A stretch of DNA of 64,000 nucleotides from Phragmites australis (lineage: Eukaryota; Streptophyta; Magnoliopsida; Poales; Poaceae): positions 12,941,001 to 13,005,000 of the forward strand of contig NC_084933.1 in the NCBI RefSeq assembly GCF_958298935.1. The letters run 5' to 3'. Positions within the stretch are counted from its first letter, which is position 1, and each line of letters begins with the position of its first letter. This document shows positions 22,471 through 36,105 of this stretch, one piece after another. A program made the position numbers and the translations under genes. The notes under the pieces are model-generated. The model was given only the letters and a program-made list of their open reading frames with translations. It was not told the origin of the DNA and made no database searches.

Positions 22471-25400
22471 ATGCCGTTTCGTAGATTAGCTGCTGTGCTA
22501 TGGCTCGGCGCAGCGCTCACGGCTGTACTCCCCGCCGTTGGAGCGCTTCCACAGCCCAGCAGCAACTGCCAGAGAAAGTGCGGCGTAGTAGACATCCCCT
22601 ACCCGTTCGGCATCGGGCCTGACTCGCCTGACCACTGCGCTATGCCCAGCTTCAACCTGAGCTGCAATGACATGGGGAACGGCGTCCTCAAGCCATTTCA
22701 TACAAATGTGGAGTTTCTGAGCATCTCGCTGGATCAAGGGCAGGCCCGGATATTGAACCAAATCTCCACTTATTGCTACAACACCACCAGTCAGGAGATG
22801 GACTACGACAACTGGAGATTGAACTTCACCTATTTACCCTACAGGTTCTCTGACACCAGCAACAGGTTCACAGTCATCGGATGCCATACACTGGCGTACA
22901 TCGGTGACTATGCTTATGTGGACAGTTACATGAGCGGTTGCGTGGCCATGTGCGGGCATGGCGATGTGTCCACCGTCACCAACGGCTCCTGCGCCGGTAT
23001 AGGGTGCTGCCAGACTGCCATCCCCAAGGGGCTACGGTACTACCAGGTCTGGTTCGATAGAAACTTCAACACATCACTAATCTATAACTACAGTGCCTGC
23101 AGCTATGCAGTGCTGATGGAATCGTCAAATTTCACCTTTCAAACCAACTATGTAACTTCGCCGGGGTTCAATCGAACCAACGGCGGGCTCGCTCCGCTGG
23201 TGCTTGATTGGGCTATTGGAAATGAGACCTGTGAAGTTGCCCGCAAGGAGCCCGACTCATACGCGTGCATGAGCAACAACAGCGAGTGCGTTGACTCGAC
23301 AAACGGACCGGGCTACATATGCAAATGCTCCCAAGGGTTCCAGGGTAATCCTTACCTGGTAGATCGGGAGCATGGATGCCAAGGTAAAAAAAAAAAAACT
23401 GCCAATTATATACATCTAGAGTCGTGGGGATCTTAATTTTGTATAAATTATTGTCGTAACATAATTGAATTGTCTTCCTCATTATCACACATTAATATGA
23501 TCCTTTTATTCTATTGTAGATATTGACGAGTGCTTGGATCCGAAGAAGTATCCATGCCACGGAATTTGTCAGAATAGAGAAGGTGGTTTTAACTGTTCTT
23601 GTCCTTCTGGTACGCGAGGCAACGCCACTACTGGGCCGTGCATGAAAGTGCTTACCAATGGAGTCCAGATCGCTCTTGGTACACATATACTCTGAATCTA
23701 TGTACTACGCTTCAACAGTTCAACACAATCATGGTTTTGCACTTACATATATGTTCAAGCTTTCCTGTAAATTATGTCACATGTTTTACTCTTTTTTTAA
23801 AACTGCATTAAGCCTAAGAAATTAGTTCGAAGATACATACTTTTTGTATTTGAGAATAGAGTATATTTGCGGCATGATTCTTAGAATATATTATTTATTC
23901 ATGCACTATTACAATCAGATCCCTTACTTTTTCTCTCAATCATTGAGAAAATTCTTAGAAAATGTTCCCTTTTTATGATTTAAGGATTTCTCAAGTGCCC
24001 CTTATAGAAAGAAAAAAAGTTACCTAAAGCTGTAAAAGTTGTATAAACAAATTATCTAGTTTGATCCACCTGGGAACACAGCATATTCAACGTAGATCAG
24101 TATCACTGTCAGAACTAGCGTATTCTGGACTTGTTTTCATGGTAATACTAATCTACACCCTTCATTCTATTTCGTACCCACGAAACCAAACCAAAAATAT
24201 GGACAAACAACAAAGAAAGTTGGAAATTTGCTACAAAAAGTAATCAATGATCAATATAATGTTTTCTAGCATCTCATATGCAGACGAATTTATCATGGCT
24301 CAGAATTTGTCCCCTTGAATAATTTAAATACACTTAGTATCATACTATTGTTAATAGTTCTAATGAGTTTGAGTTGAACCGGTCAAAAATCTTCTGTACC
24401 TTAACTGTTCTATCCAGCAGATATACTGATGTTGCTATGCGTACTAGTATAGTTCCAAATGCAAGCTAACTGTTGAGCTCTATGTATAGATATATAGGTG
24501 TACTGGTTAATTATATTTCCAATTCAGTACTGTTAAAATGATACTCTCGGTTCTAGCTATAGCATTTGGTGATTAATTAGTTCCCTCATTTTGGTAGGTA
24601 GATATTGAATATTTTGAATCAACCATCGCACTTGCACTATATTAGTTGTTTCATATGATACCTTTGGAGAAGTAATCAACCACCTGCTGAATGTTTTTTT
24701 TGCAAAAACAAAGTACTTTCTGCTATTTTTCGTTGACTTATTTTCGACTTACAAGTTGTATACTGTTCATTTGCCAGGAATTTTCACCTCTGTTTTTTTG
24801 GGCCTTCTGTTTCTTCTTGGAATGGAGTGGGTCAAGCACAAGCAGTGGATCATAAGACAGGATCTCGTCAGAAAGAGGGATGCGTATTTCCATCAGCATG
24901 GAGGACAACTATTAATAGATATGGTGAAAATAGAGAACAACATTTCATTTAAGTTGTATGGTCGAGAAGAAATTGAGTCGGCAACAAACAACTTTGATGA
25001 CAAGGAAGTCATTGGAGAAGGAGGTCAGGGGACTGTTTTCAAAGGTCATGATCTTGATCCAGACAACAATCCAGTTGCAATCAAGAAATGCAAGGGATTG
25101 GATGAGAATAGAAGGACAGAATTCGGACAGGAGCTGCTCATTCTTTCTCGAGTCACACACAAAAACATTGTCAAGCTTCTTGGTTGCAGTTTGCATTTTG
25201 AAGCTCCAGTTCTAGTCTACGAATTCGTGCCAAATAAAACTCTGCACTATCTAATCCATGTCCAGGATGAGGTGTCCATCAGAAGACTGGAGATCCGTCT
25301 GAAAATTGCTGCCGAGTCAGCTGAAGCACTTGCATACCTACATACACTAAACCACCCGATCTTTCATGGCGATGTAAAGTCCGCCAACATTCTTCTGGGC

Positions 25401-25970
25401 CACGATCTTTCTGCGAAGGTCTCTGATTTTGGGTGCTCGATGATAAGGTCAGCTGAAGAAAACCTTCATGCAGTTAAGGGGACAATGGGCTACTTAGATC
25501 CAGAGTACCTATTAAACTTTGAGCTCACTGATAAGAGCGACGTTTACAGCTTTGGTGTAGTTCTTCTGGAGCTCCTAACACGCAGGAAGGCATTATCCAA
25601 AGAGAAGGAGAGCCTCGTGTCTGTGTTCAAGGAGGCAGCAAAGGAGGGCAAGCTTGCGGAGCTCGTGGATAGGGAGATAGCCGACCAAGGCGACATGGAG
25701 CTTATATGTCAAGTGGCGGAGCTGGCAGGTCAATGCTTGGCTATGGCTGGTGTGCACAGGCCAACGATGAGCCAGGTGGCGGTGGAACTCCGTCAACTGG
25801 CAGGTACGGCGCAGGCTCGACAGCGCACTGGAGCACTTCATGGTATTAGCCCACTCACAGTGCAAGGAAGGCTAACTACTGATGCATCGGACTGTTATAC
25901 TGGGGAAGAAACAACTGATTACTCCAGCTTTAAGAAGAAAGCCTCTATGAGCATAGAATTTGCAAGATGA
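22471..25970 (+). CDS. Wall-associated receptor kinase (WAK), 754 aa, 3 exons
   Basis: Exons 22471-23383, 23520-23678 and 24778-25970 (phase-1 introns with GT-AG ends) give 2265 nt. The protein is a plasma-membrane receptor kinase of the WAK family, which binds pectin or its fragments and signals in growth or defence. Seen in order: signal peptide (MPFRRLAAVLWLG..., about 1-26); Cys-rich GUB_WAK domain starting CQRKCGVVDIPYPFGIG; WAK C-terminal Cys region; EGF-like module (ECVDSTNGPGYICKC); calcium-binding EGF, exon 2 (DIDECLDP... GGFNCSCP, 305-345); transmembrane segment (about 358-374); kinase with IGEGGQG (436-442), VAIKK (Lys near 460), HGDVKSANILL (554-564) and DFG (574-576). The catalytic loop reads HGD instead of HRD, so it is a non-RD kinase. 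Several N-glycosylation sites (NTT, NFT, NGS) lie in the ectodomain. All frames are intact; a functional gene is likely. Confidence 0.93.
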
Positions 25971-26181
25971 AATTACTATGTGCATTTATTGCCATGTCAC
26001 AGATGCGGCAAGTTTACACCTATGTCTCATTTTGATATGTTTAAGATGTTTTAATTCTGTTTGTTATAACAAATTCCCTGATATGCAATGTAAGATAGGA
26101 GAGTACCACATCATAGCATTTTTTTTTCTCTCATATTTTTTATAATATAATGGACATAAACGTATTTGTAAACCATAGATC

Positions 26182-26187
26182 AATAAA
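26182..26187 (+). terminator. Polyadenylation signal candidate of the WAK gene
   Basis: AATAAA lies 212 bp after the stop codon, in AU-rich sequence suited to a plant 3' UTR. An alternative upstream signal cannot be excluded. Confidence 0.4.
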
Positions 26188-27942
26188 GACGTGACTCAGA
26201 ACATTTCTCTCTTTACAATACGCTGCATCATTATATACCTCTTTTTCTTTACTATCAATACTAATTGATCTCTGAGCTATCGCTACATCTGTACAATATA
26301 CATAGTAAATTGGCTATTACAGCTCAAGACGGAGCATTTCATCTATATTCTTTATTGGCGTTTCGTCTATCTACGGGAAACAAATAACTATCCATCAAAC
26401 ATTCGATACTACATATTGTTGGAGACAAATCTTACAGTAGCGCCTCAACTTTCCAAAATTATTCGAAATGTGCTGCTCACGTCTCCTCCTTGTTCCAAGC
26501 TTTCCTGCAAGACTCCAATTTAATGCACACAAGTCTTCACTAGTGCCACAAATATAGCGTAGCCATTGTGTGGAAAACAAAAAATACAAAGAGCAAATAT
26601 ACGCGCGGAACCCAGTATTTTATTAATTATTTCTAAGAGCAAATATATGCGCGGAACCCAGTATTTTATTAATTATTTCTTGAATACAAAGTACATGACT
26701 TCGCAGAAGTTTGTCTATTATGTCTTCTGCGTCGATGCTTAAGGATAATCTGACTTGAGAGATTATGTAGTTCACTAATTCCCGGGCCTAGGAAGGTGTG
26801 TCTGATTAATTATATCTGCAGGGAAAGCTTGTAGAATACCTCCGATTAAGTTGTGTCAAGGTCATCGTCGTCAAACAAATTTTGCTTGTCCATATGCAAT
26901 ATATGGTGTAGAGATGGATGTGGGTGGCTGTCGTTTTGCTATGCTCGGTCACGACTACGCCATCATCATGCGGCTTGTGAACGGAAAGTGTTGATGAAGA
27001 GGATGGTGTCGCCTCATCGGTGCCTAGTCATTTGTACGCCTACTTTCATCAAGTGCGGAAAGATGTGTTGCCTACGCATCATCAATGCCCGACAAAGGAG
27101 TGTCCAATCCTATAAACCTAGGATGTGTCGATGGAATAGTGAAATTGCTTCATGGCGCTTGACCATAGTTTTGCCTAGCCTCGTTGGTACTAGACATTTA
27201 ATGATTATGATATAGAAAGAGTGTGTTGTAGCTAACTGCGTCAATATGATGCTTGGACGATGCTTGCCAATTGAATATTTTGACTACATCTTTCTCCGGC
27301 ATGAGGGGGCAAGAAATATAATTTCAAGCCTTCCAGCGTCGCAGAATTTTGCTTAGTGTAGAGTAACCTTGCACTAATGAAGAAAACGTGATGTGCCTTG
27401 CTAGGATCACAACAGTCTCTGCTTTCATTGGAGGAACATGTAATTAGGCCGGATCTACTCAGAAAGTTCTACTACAAGGGTTATAGATGCTTAAGGGATG
27501 AGATAAGGATAAGGCAATAGGCCTTGGTTTTAGTGCAAAGACGGTTTTTATGCAATGATTGGTTTTGCAAAGTAGGTTTCAAAGCATTTCATAACCAAGG
27601 TTATTATTAATATTTAGGTTTATTGGCCTTGAGGAAGATATATCCATCCTGCCAGTTTCTAAATTTTATAGTTGGAAGACCTTCGTCCTTCCCAATTAAC
27701 GACACATGGCTGACACTTCTAAAACACAGTCATTGTGTGGTCGAAGCTTCGCACATCTATGATCGCAGACACGGCTATCTATATAGGTTTATATTTTATA
27801 GAGGTTGTACACTTTAGCTATAAGATGCGCTCTAGCTCTTTCCACCGTCATTGTTCGAGTAGACATAACGAGGTCTCATACCCATCAGACATTGCCACGA
27901 TATCCATTCATTGGGCCGTTGTAGCGAATATGGCCATTTTAG
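26188..27942. other. Intergenic DNA without a recognised gene
   Basis: AT-rich. A tandem duplication of a unit of about 46 bp (agcaaatatacgcgcggaac...) lies at 26592-26685. A 120-codon open frame (26853-27215) is Arg/Cys-rich with no family resemblance on either strand and is not called as a gene. Confidence 0.5.
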
Positions 27943-29508
27943 GCATGTATGTGATTTTGATGATTAATGATAACATAATCAATGACTAACATATTTTTAA
28001 GTATATGATATAGTAGGTCTCATAGATACAATACGTGAAGAAGCCACCGAAGTTGAACTCAAGAAAGATTGAATTGGACAACTTTAGAACAAATTACACA
28101 CATTAGATGGTTCAGTGCTCATTTAAAACAAATTACACACACCAGATGGTCCGGTGCTCAGTGAAGTGTACACACCGGAGTGTTTCGACTTAGAGAAGAA
28201 AATGAAGACCTCACCAGATGGTCTGGTATTTGTGATGTGCACACCAAAGCATTTTACAGGAGAAGTGCAAATCTTCAGATGAATGGTTTAAACTCACCGG
28301 ATGGTCCCGTGTTAAGGATAAGAACACACCGAAAGCTTCATCAGAGGATTTTCTAGAAGATTTTCAGAGGTATGAGAAGTTGTACACACCGGATAATCCG
28401 GTGATCAGAGGGTTATACACACCAAATAAATGAACAGTTGAAGTGGCTCGGGTTGGCTCAGCTCTACACAGCGGATGGTTCGATGATGGAGATCAAGAAT
28501 ACACCGGAGCATCCGGTGTTCACAGATGATTTTGAGTGGGGTTCCAACGGCTAGTTTGTACTGATGTACACACCAGATGGTCCGATGCTTGTGCTGTTGT
28601 TGACACCGGATCATCCGGTGTTCACAGTTTGTTGAAGTCATTAGAGCAACGGTTAGTTCGTAGGGTTGAGGCTATAAATACCCCCCCCCCACTCAGTCAT
28701 TTGAGTGTGCTAGAATTCAGAGAAGCTCATATACACCTGAGAAGACATCAAAACTATCAAAGTACTTAAAGTGATCATCCGAAGCAATTAAGTACAAGAT
28801 TAGAGAGTGATTAGTGCTAATAGGTCTAGATAGATTTGTTGCTAGGTGTTGCTACCTAGAGAGTGAGTTAAGGAGTGATCCTATATTGTACCAAGTGGTA
28901 CGCCAGCACATTAGAGTCTTAATGACTCGCTGGCACCGTGAGCCTTTGTGGCTCATACTTATTGACCATTTGACTTGGTGTGGAGCAGCGGGAAGACTCT
29001 TATATGAGGACGCAAAGACCCTTACCTTGGTGACTCAAGCTCCGAAGTGAAGAGGGTGGAAAATGATTGAAATAGAGGCTTGTAGTGAGACCTTGCCTTG
29101 GTGGCTAACTTGCTTGAGGTCTAGGTGGCTCAAAGGTCATGACCGGGTGTCGTTCAAGAGCTATAGCCTAGGTGGCTGCTCTAACATTGACTAGGGTGAC
29201 GATTATGCCATCGATGCCATGGGATAAAAATCTTTTGTACCGAGTTTGCTCTCTCTTCCTTATTTATGTTTCCGCATTTACATACTTGCAACTTAATTTT
29301 GTGTATTTATTACATTCCTAGAGTAGTTTGCTAGGGTTGGCTATATGATGCAAACCTTATGAACGGTAGAGTAGACACACTAGATAAATCTATAGTATAT
29401 TTAGATAGAAATTGATATAAATTTATCTTGTGAAGTTTTTGGAGCCAATTAGTCTTAATGTCCTAATTCACCCCCTCTCCCTCTTAAGACGTCACCGATC
29501 CCCACAAC
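27943..29508. repeat. Solo LTR, Ty1/copia SIRE/Maximus-like
   Basis: Starts near tgtatgtgattttgatgatt and ends near cctaattcaccccctctcc...gatccccaca, the start and end typical of grass SIRE-type LTRs (recognition from family knowledge). Inside, 28080-28640 carries many copies of CACACCGGATGGTCCGGTG-like palindromes; a TATA-like ctataaata (28670) precedes a C-tract. No internal domain or second LTR is in the window. Ends are uncertain by about 10 bp, and no target duplication was identified. Confidence 0.65.
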
Positions 29509-31255
29509 CGCATAGACTACCATGGGCTCATGATAAACGTGGCTCAATTATCTTTGGAGAATCCAGCCGGATCATGGAACTTCACTTAGATTGTTCGTGT
29601 CTTCTCTTGTCTCCCGCTGCTACTACCAGCTTACGGGTGGGTGTCAGGATAAGATAACAAGGTGTGTAGCTGAGTCCTTCCCACAAGTCATATGGTTTTA
29701 CAAGGGTTGCTTAGCACCACAACACAACGAGGTGGCCCTTACACAGCGGAGGCAACTGTCTCCTAGTTGGAATACCACAAGGGTAAACCCTACTCAAAGT
29801 TAATCTCACCCCCGTGGGATACTTTACTCACCCTCGCCAAATCAAGTCTGCAGAGTTCATTATCTTTTCCACTTTTTACCCACTCACACCACCAATCACA
29901 CACAACACAGTTCACAGAGTTCATGGAAGCATGAGTAAATGATTGATAAATATGAAGTATATCAGTCTTAAACATACTAGTGATTTAATGGCAGTCATTC
30001 AAATAATCAATATAGTTGATGTTATGAACCTTCTAGGGTTTCAATGGGAATATGGTAATTAAACTATAAGGTATGGTAACAACAAGCGAGGTCATAGCTA
30101 ATCAAGTATTAAATTAGTTAAAATAAACATGCATGTATATAGTGTTTCAAATTTCTGGCTCTACAGGGTGGTTGTTATAAAACTAGGTTAAATAGGATCA
30201 AAGGATGTACGATTTTCCTTTATCAAAGTTCTCATCAGGTCCTTCCTCGTAATCCGGGTCTTTGGGTTTTTCCTCGAACTCTTTTTCTTCTAAAATATGT
30301 GAATTATCAAAGAATCATAAAACTATGGTAAAAACAACTCAAATTTGAAAAAATTCAAATGAACACCAAAAATTATAAAATTTAGATGAAATTTGGTGGA
30401 AAAATCATCGAAATTAGAGTTGAATATCAAAAGGATAAATTTAAAAAAAGAAAAGGGAAGAATATTTAAAAAATTATTTTCATATTTTTTAAAATATTTT
30501 TTAAAATAGAAATATGAAATGGTGAATGACATGTGGGTCCCACGGTCAACGGTGACCGAGTTAAATGTAAACTGTGGGCTAGTGTTTGGTGGACTAGGAT
30601 GGTACCATGGACCGGGATGTTTACTTGGCGTGGTCTACGGTGCACCGGAACCATAGATGCTGACTGGGCTCGGTTTGGATAAGGTGGTTGTCGTGGTGGC
30701 CACGTGACAAGACACGTGTTGGCTCCATGCGTGGTTAGTTGCAGGAATAGAGGTTCCGCGGTGGCGCAGAGGCGAAGCCCAGCGGAATCCTCACCGGGGT
30801 GGCGTTGCCAGCATCTTGTTTGCCCAGTCTCTACACAAAAGTGATCTACGCGAGGATCTGGAGGTTTTAGTTGGGTCCATGTCGTCGGGAACTAGCCGGA
30901 GCGACGGCAGAAGCTCGCCGGAAGTGGCGACGGCTGTTGCAAACTACGCAGAAGTGTGCGTGCTGGCTTTCCAGGGCAACAAGCAGAGTTGGGAGCTCCT
31001 AAGGGGTCCAGTGAAGCTAACAGTGGGATGCGGCCTCGCCGGCGGCTAGCGACGGTGTAGAGCAGTGGCGGAAGGGAGGCTTTGGTGCTACTGTGCTAGG
31101 CACTTGTGTGCTCGGAGAAAGAGTTGGAGCTCGGGTAAGGTAAGAGGGGGGTGTGCGGTGATCACCACTCGGTCACCAAGGTAGGGGACACGCCGGACGG
31201 GGAGATCAGTGGTGGTGGCGCTTCACCGGAACCGAAAGGGGAGAGGAGGATTTTG
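29509..31255 (-). repeat. Degenerate gypsy-type LTR, left part
   Basis: Composition runs from a U5-like block (30220-30300, repeated tctt/cgtaatccggg text) through an AT-rich stretch to a GC-rich U3-like block (30640-31250, gccggaagtggcgacgg), like the gypsy LTR at 9241-12313 but not alignable by eye. It is interrupted at 31255 by the copia element and resumes at 37424. No gene is seen in it. Confidence 0.45.
31251..31255. repeat. Target site duplication (left) of the copia element
   Basis: TTTTG, repeated at 37419-37423 directly after the other LTR. Confidence 0.9.
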
Positions 31256-31623
31256 TGTTATAAGTAAAACTTCACTTAAGCATTACTAGAGCTAGCCCTA
31301 AGATCAAACACCCAAAGAGCGGAAGTGTGAACACGTACTGGAGCCTGGAGAACCCATTCGGTTCTTGATTAGTTGGTGCAGTGGCGATGATCTTCGAGTC
31401 GATTCAGCGCCCCTTTAGGATCGGGAAGAGTTTGTTAGGGCGTTTGGGACCTCACAGGATTTTCTTTCTCTCCGAGAGGCACCGGGACCCTTTATTTATA
31501 TGGCGATGCTCGACTCGGGACCGCAACCAAGAGTTGGTTGCGCCTCCGATCATGGCGCGTACGGGAATCGCAGATTTTTTGGTCTCGTTAGTTAGGATAC
31601 ATCAGCCAAGATCAATTCCAACA
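31256..31623 (-). repeat. Copia 3' LTR
   Basis: 368 bp, same length as the partner at 37051-37418. A minus-strand TATA box candidate lies at tatttatatgg (31492-31502). Confidence 0.93.
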
Positions 31624-31640
31624 TTCTCCCCCTTGATCGT
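31624..31640 (-). other. Polypurine tract of the copia element
   Basis: The minus strand reads CAAGGGGGAGAA immediately before the LTR start TGTTGGAATTG. Confidence 0.85.
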
Positions 31641-31817
31641 AAGACTACCATCATAAGCCCACTCTCAATGAAATAGCACACCAAGGCAAAAGATTACAGC
31701 GGCTCATTAAATAACACTGAAACCCAAAAAAAACCCATAGCACACTATTTCATCTTGAAATGGAAATTTGTTATTCCTAATGGGAGTTGGTTTGCATTAT
31801 GGTACTCTTATCCAGAA

Positions 31818-34800
31818 TCATAGGCTTTCCAATAACCCCACGCTGGCAACATGATCACGAAAAATATGAGGTGGTAAGCCTTTAGTGACCAGATCCGCAA
31901 GCATTGACTTAGTACTTATATGCTTGACACTTATTGTTTGATCCTGGATTCTATCTTTCACAACATGATACTTAATGTCGATGTGTTTGGCAGCACCACT
32001 CGACTTGTTGTTACTCGTATAGAAAACTGTGGGTTGATTATCGCAGTATAATGTAAGTGGTTTTGCAATGCCGTCGACCACTCTTAACCCCAGGATAAAG
32101 TTCTTTAGCCATACAGCCTGCCCGGTAGCCTCATAATATGCCACAAACTCAGCTTGCATCATTGAAGATGTTGTGAGTGTCTGTTTGGAGCTATTCCACG
32201 AGATAGCTCCTCCAGCGAGGGTGAAGATATAACCTGATGTGGATTTCTTAGTGTATACACACCCCGCAAAGTCTGCATCCGAATAACCAATGACTTCAAG
32301 GTTATCGGATTCTCTAAATATGAGCATGTGGTTTTTAGTGCCTTGCAAATAGTGAAGGACTTTCTTAACGGCTTTCCAGTGGTCCGGTCCTGGATTTGAT
32401 TGATATCTGCCAAGTATCCCGGTCACAAAAGCTAAGTCAGGGCGTGTACAAACTTGAGCATACATAATGCTTCCAACAGCTGAAGCATAAGGAACCGTCT
32501 TCATTTGATCAATTTCATATTGGTTCCTTGGACATTGATATCTCACAAACTTATCGCCCTTAACAATAGGAGCAGGCATGATAGAGCACTTATGCATATT
32601 GTATTTCTTTAGTACTCTGTCTATGTATGCCTTTTGAGACAAACTTAATACTCCTTTGGACCAATCTCGGTGAATTTCAATGTTAAGAACATAAAAGGCT
32701 TCACCGAGATCCTTCATATCGAAATTAGAGGAAAGAAATCTCTTGGTCTCAAACAACATATCCTTATCACTACTGGCCAATAAGATATCATTTACATAAA
32801 GAACTAAGATGGTGAATTTTCCCCTTTAAACTTTATATAAATGCAGTTATCAACTTCATTTTCTTTAAAGCCAAAATTTCTAATGACTTTGTCAAACTTG
32901 AGATATCACTGTCTAGACGTTTGTTTTAGACCATAAATTGATTTCTTAAGGAGACATCCCAAATGTTTCTTGCCTTTCATGATAAAACCTTCCGGCTGAG
33001 CCATGTAAATATTTTCTTCCAAGTCACCATTAAGGAATGCCATTTTTACATCCATCTGATGCAGCTCTAAATCATAATGCGCTGTGAGTGCCATAATTAT
33101 TCTGAAAGAATCTTTACTTGATACAGGAGAGAAAGTTTCATTATAATCGATTCCTTCTCTTTGCAAGAAGCCTTTAGCTACGAGCCTTGCTTTGAACCTT
33201 TCGATGTTCCCATTAGAGTCATGTTTGGTTTTGTAGACCCATTTACAGCCTACTGTTTTGGCTCCGTCAGGGATTTCAACTAGGTCCCACACATCATTAT
33301 TGCTCATAGATTTTAATTCGTCATTCATGGCATTAAGCCACTCAGACAAATGCTCACTCATCATGGCCTCTTTATATGAGTTGGGATCTTTTGTCTTCCC
33401 TATGTCATTAACATCCTCATTCATATAAACAACATAATCGTTTGAGATGGCAGGTCTCCTGTCACGCTGTGATCTCCTGATCGGTTCATTATGCACTGCA
33501 GGACAAGGACTGGGTGCTGCAGGGGACTGCTGAGGCTCATCGTTAGGTATATCGTTAGGAATTTCAGAGACCTTAACAGGGGGTGTACTGACGTTAGTTT
33601 CTACTGAAGGTGCAACCACCTGAGGCACAGGGATGTATGACTCTTGTATCAGCGGAGTAGGAAACATAAACCCGTTTTTCTTCAAGATCAACTTCCCTCG
33701 GCTCCATATCCCCGTTCTCAAGAAACACAGCGTGTCTTGTTTCTACGAACTTAGTGATCCTATCTGGACAGTAAAAGCGATACCCCTTTGATCTTTCCGG
33801 ATACCCAATAAAGTGACAACTAACTGTCTTAGAATCTAATTTCCCAATATGTGGATTAAAGACTTTAGCTTCAGCTGCACAGCCCCACACGCGTAAATAC
33901 TTTAAAGAGGGTTTTCTTCCAGTCCATAATTCATAAGGTATTTTTGGAACTGATTTACTGGGAACCCGATTAAGAATGTGTGTGGCTATCTTAAGTGCCT
34001 CCATCCACATTCCAACTGGTAAACTAGAATAGCTGAGCATACTTCGCACCATGTCCATAAGCGTGCGGTTGCATCGCTCAGCTACCCCGTTTTGCTGAGG
34101 TTCACCAGGTGTAGAATATTGGGCTACTATGCCATTTTCCTAAAGGAATCTGGCAAAAGGACCAGGGATTTGCCCATATGTGGCATGCCTCCCACAATAT
34201 TCTCCCCCGCGATCCGATCTCACTACTTTAATTTTCAGGTTGTGCTGATTTTCTACTTCAGCCTTGAATATCTTAAATTTATCGAGAGACTTAGATCGAT
34301 CTTTAATGGGGTAGATATAGCCGTAACGGGAGAAATCATCAGTGAAGGTAACGAAAGAATCAAAACCGTCAACTGATGTCACAGGAAAAGGACCACATAT
34401 GTTCGTATGAATTAATTCTAATAATCCTGTGCTCCGAGTGGCCCCTTTCTTTATTTTGCTTAACGTATTTTCCTTTAATGCAATCTATGCAGTGGTCAGA
34501 GTCGGAGAAGTCTAAGGGTTGGAGAATCTCTTCCTTAATGAGATGCTCCATTCTCCCCCTCGAAATGTGGCCTAGAAAATAATGCCACAGTTTCGAAGAA
34601 GTCTCATTAATTGTACTTCTCTTTCTCTTATGGCTTACATCATAGACATTCATCGTCACAGAGGATTCATTAAGAGGAAGCATATAAAGTTTGTATTGTC
34701 GGATGGCAAGACCAATAACATCTGAATTAAATTTAAGAATGCATTTATTGTCTCCGAAATTACAATGAAAACCATCATCATCTAACATCGAAATAGAAAT

Positions 34801-36105
34801 GAGATTCCTCCTCATGAAAGGAATATAAACTACATTATTCAGTTTAAGAGTGAAGCCACTATCAAGAACTAATGGAAGGGATCCGATAGCTTCAACTTGA
34901 GCTTCCTTCCCATTGGCCACTCTAAGACTTCGCTCCCCCTTTCTTAATGTTCTCGCGGTAAGGAATCCCTGTAAGGAGTTGGTAACGTGCACAGTGGCAC
35001 CTGAGTCAATCCACCATGAATTAAGGAAAAAATCAGCATAAAGTGATTCATCAATGAATGTTATGAAATCATTACCCTTCTTTGCAAGCCACTTCAGGAA
35101 ACCAACACAGTCCTTTTGGTAGTGGTCCTTCTTGTGGCAGAAGTGGCATCCGTCATCTTTAGATTCTTGAGAGGCAGGAGCAGAAGGAGCAAATGCCTTG
35201 GGCACCCTCTGTGCTGCCTTGTCATGTTTAGCGACAAAATGCAACTTCTTCTTAGACTTGAAATCCCCTTGGAATTTTCTTTTATTCTTGGGACTGCTAA
35301 CTTGATTAACAAAGTCTTTATTTTCAGCCCTTACCCTCTCTTCCTCTTGGACGCACATCGTGATCAAGTCGCTCACGCTCCACTTCTCTTTCTGAGTGTT
35401 GTAATTTATCTTAAAGGGAGTAAACTCAGGAGGGAGAGAGATCATAATGAAGTGGACAAGGAAACCCTCAGTGATTTCCATATCCATGCCCTTGAGTTTG
35501 GCAGCCATGTCTGTCATCATCATGATGTGTTCTCTTATGCCACTGGACCCATAATTATACTTAGTGTTGAGGAGCTTCTGAATCAGTGTACTGGCATAAA
35601 CTTTGGAGGTGCCTTTAAATTGCTCTTCCACATATGCCAAGTACGTTTTAGCTTTTTCTGAGTTTGAAATTGCTCCCCTTATAGCATCTGATATTGAGTT
35701 CCTCATTATCATAAGAGACATGCGATTGGACCGCTCCCACTTCTCAAAAAGTGCATCATAAGTTTTCTTTAATTCATCATAATTTTCCACGCCAATGGCG
35801 GGAGCAGTGGGAGCGTCAACCCTGAGTGCATAGTCCAGGTCCAAAACACCAAGGACAACAGTCACCTTAGCTTTCCAAGCAGGAAAATTATTGCTCATAA
35901 GTTGCTCTGTACCATCAATAGTGGCGGCAATAGAGGAAGTGTCAAGAGCTGGAGAGAAGAATTGGACCAGATTAGTAAATTTATCATAAGAAAATAATTT
36001 ACACGAAAATAACCCTAGGTTGGTCTGATTAAAATCATGCAAAAATAAAACACCAATCTGCATCACCGTTGGGCAGAAAACGGAAAAGAATTTAAATAAA
36101 CACAT
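31818..36105 (-). pseudogene. Copia gag-pol polyprotein
   Basis: 34369-36105 (578 codons) encodes Gag (NNFPAWKAKVTVVLG, a nucleocapsid knuckle CHFCHKKDHYQKDC), the protease (WWIDSGATVHVTN) and the pre-integrase zinc motif (H..H..CIDC). 33594-34382 holds the integrase core ([41 protein letters not shown]). 32906-33721 is the RT N-terminal half (DVKMAFLNGDLEENIYM). 31818-32820 is the RT end (LYVNDILL, Asn in place of the usual first Asp) and RNase H (SDADFAGC, KSTSGYIF). Breaks: frameshifts near 34400, 33690 and 32815; stops near 34140 (TAG) and 32905 (TGA at a conserved Trp). No active enzyme can be made. Confidence 0.9.

Noticed and set aside
26853..27215. 120-codon open frame
   Set aside because: No domain, Arg/Cys-rich composition, no splice-compatible extension; probably chance.
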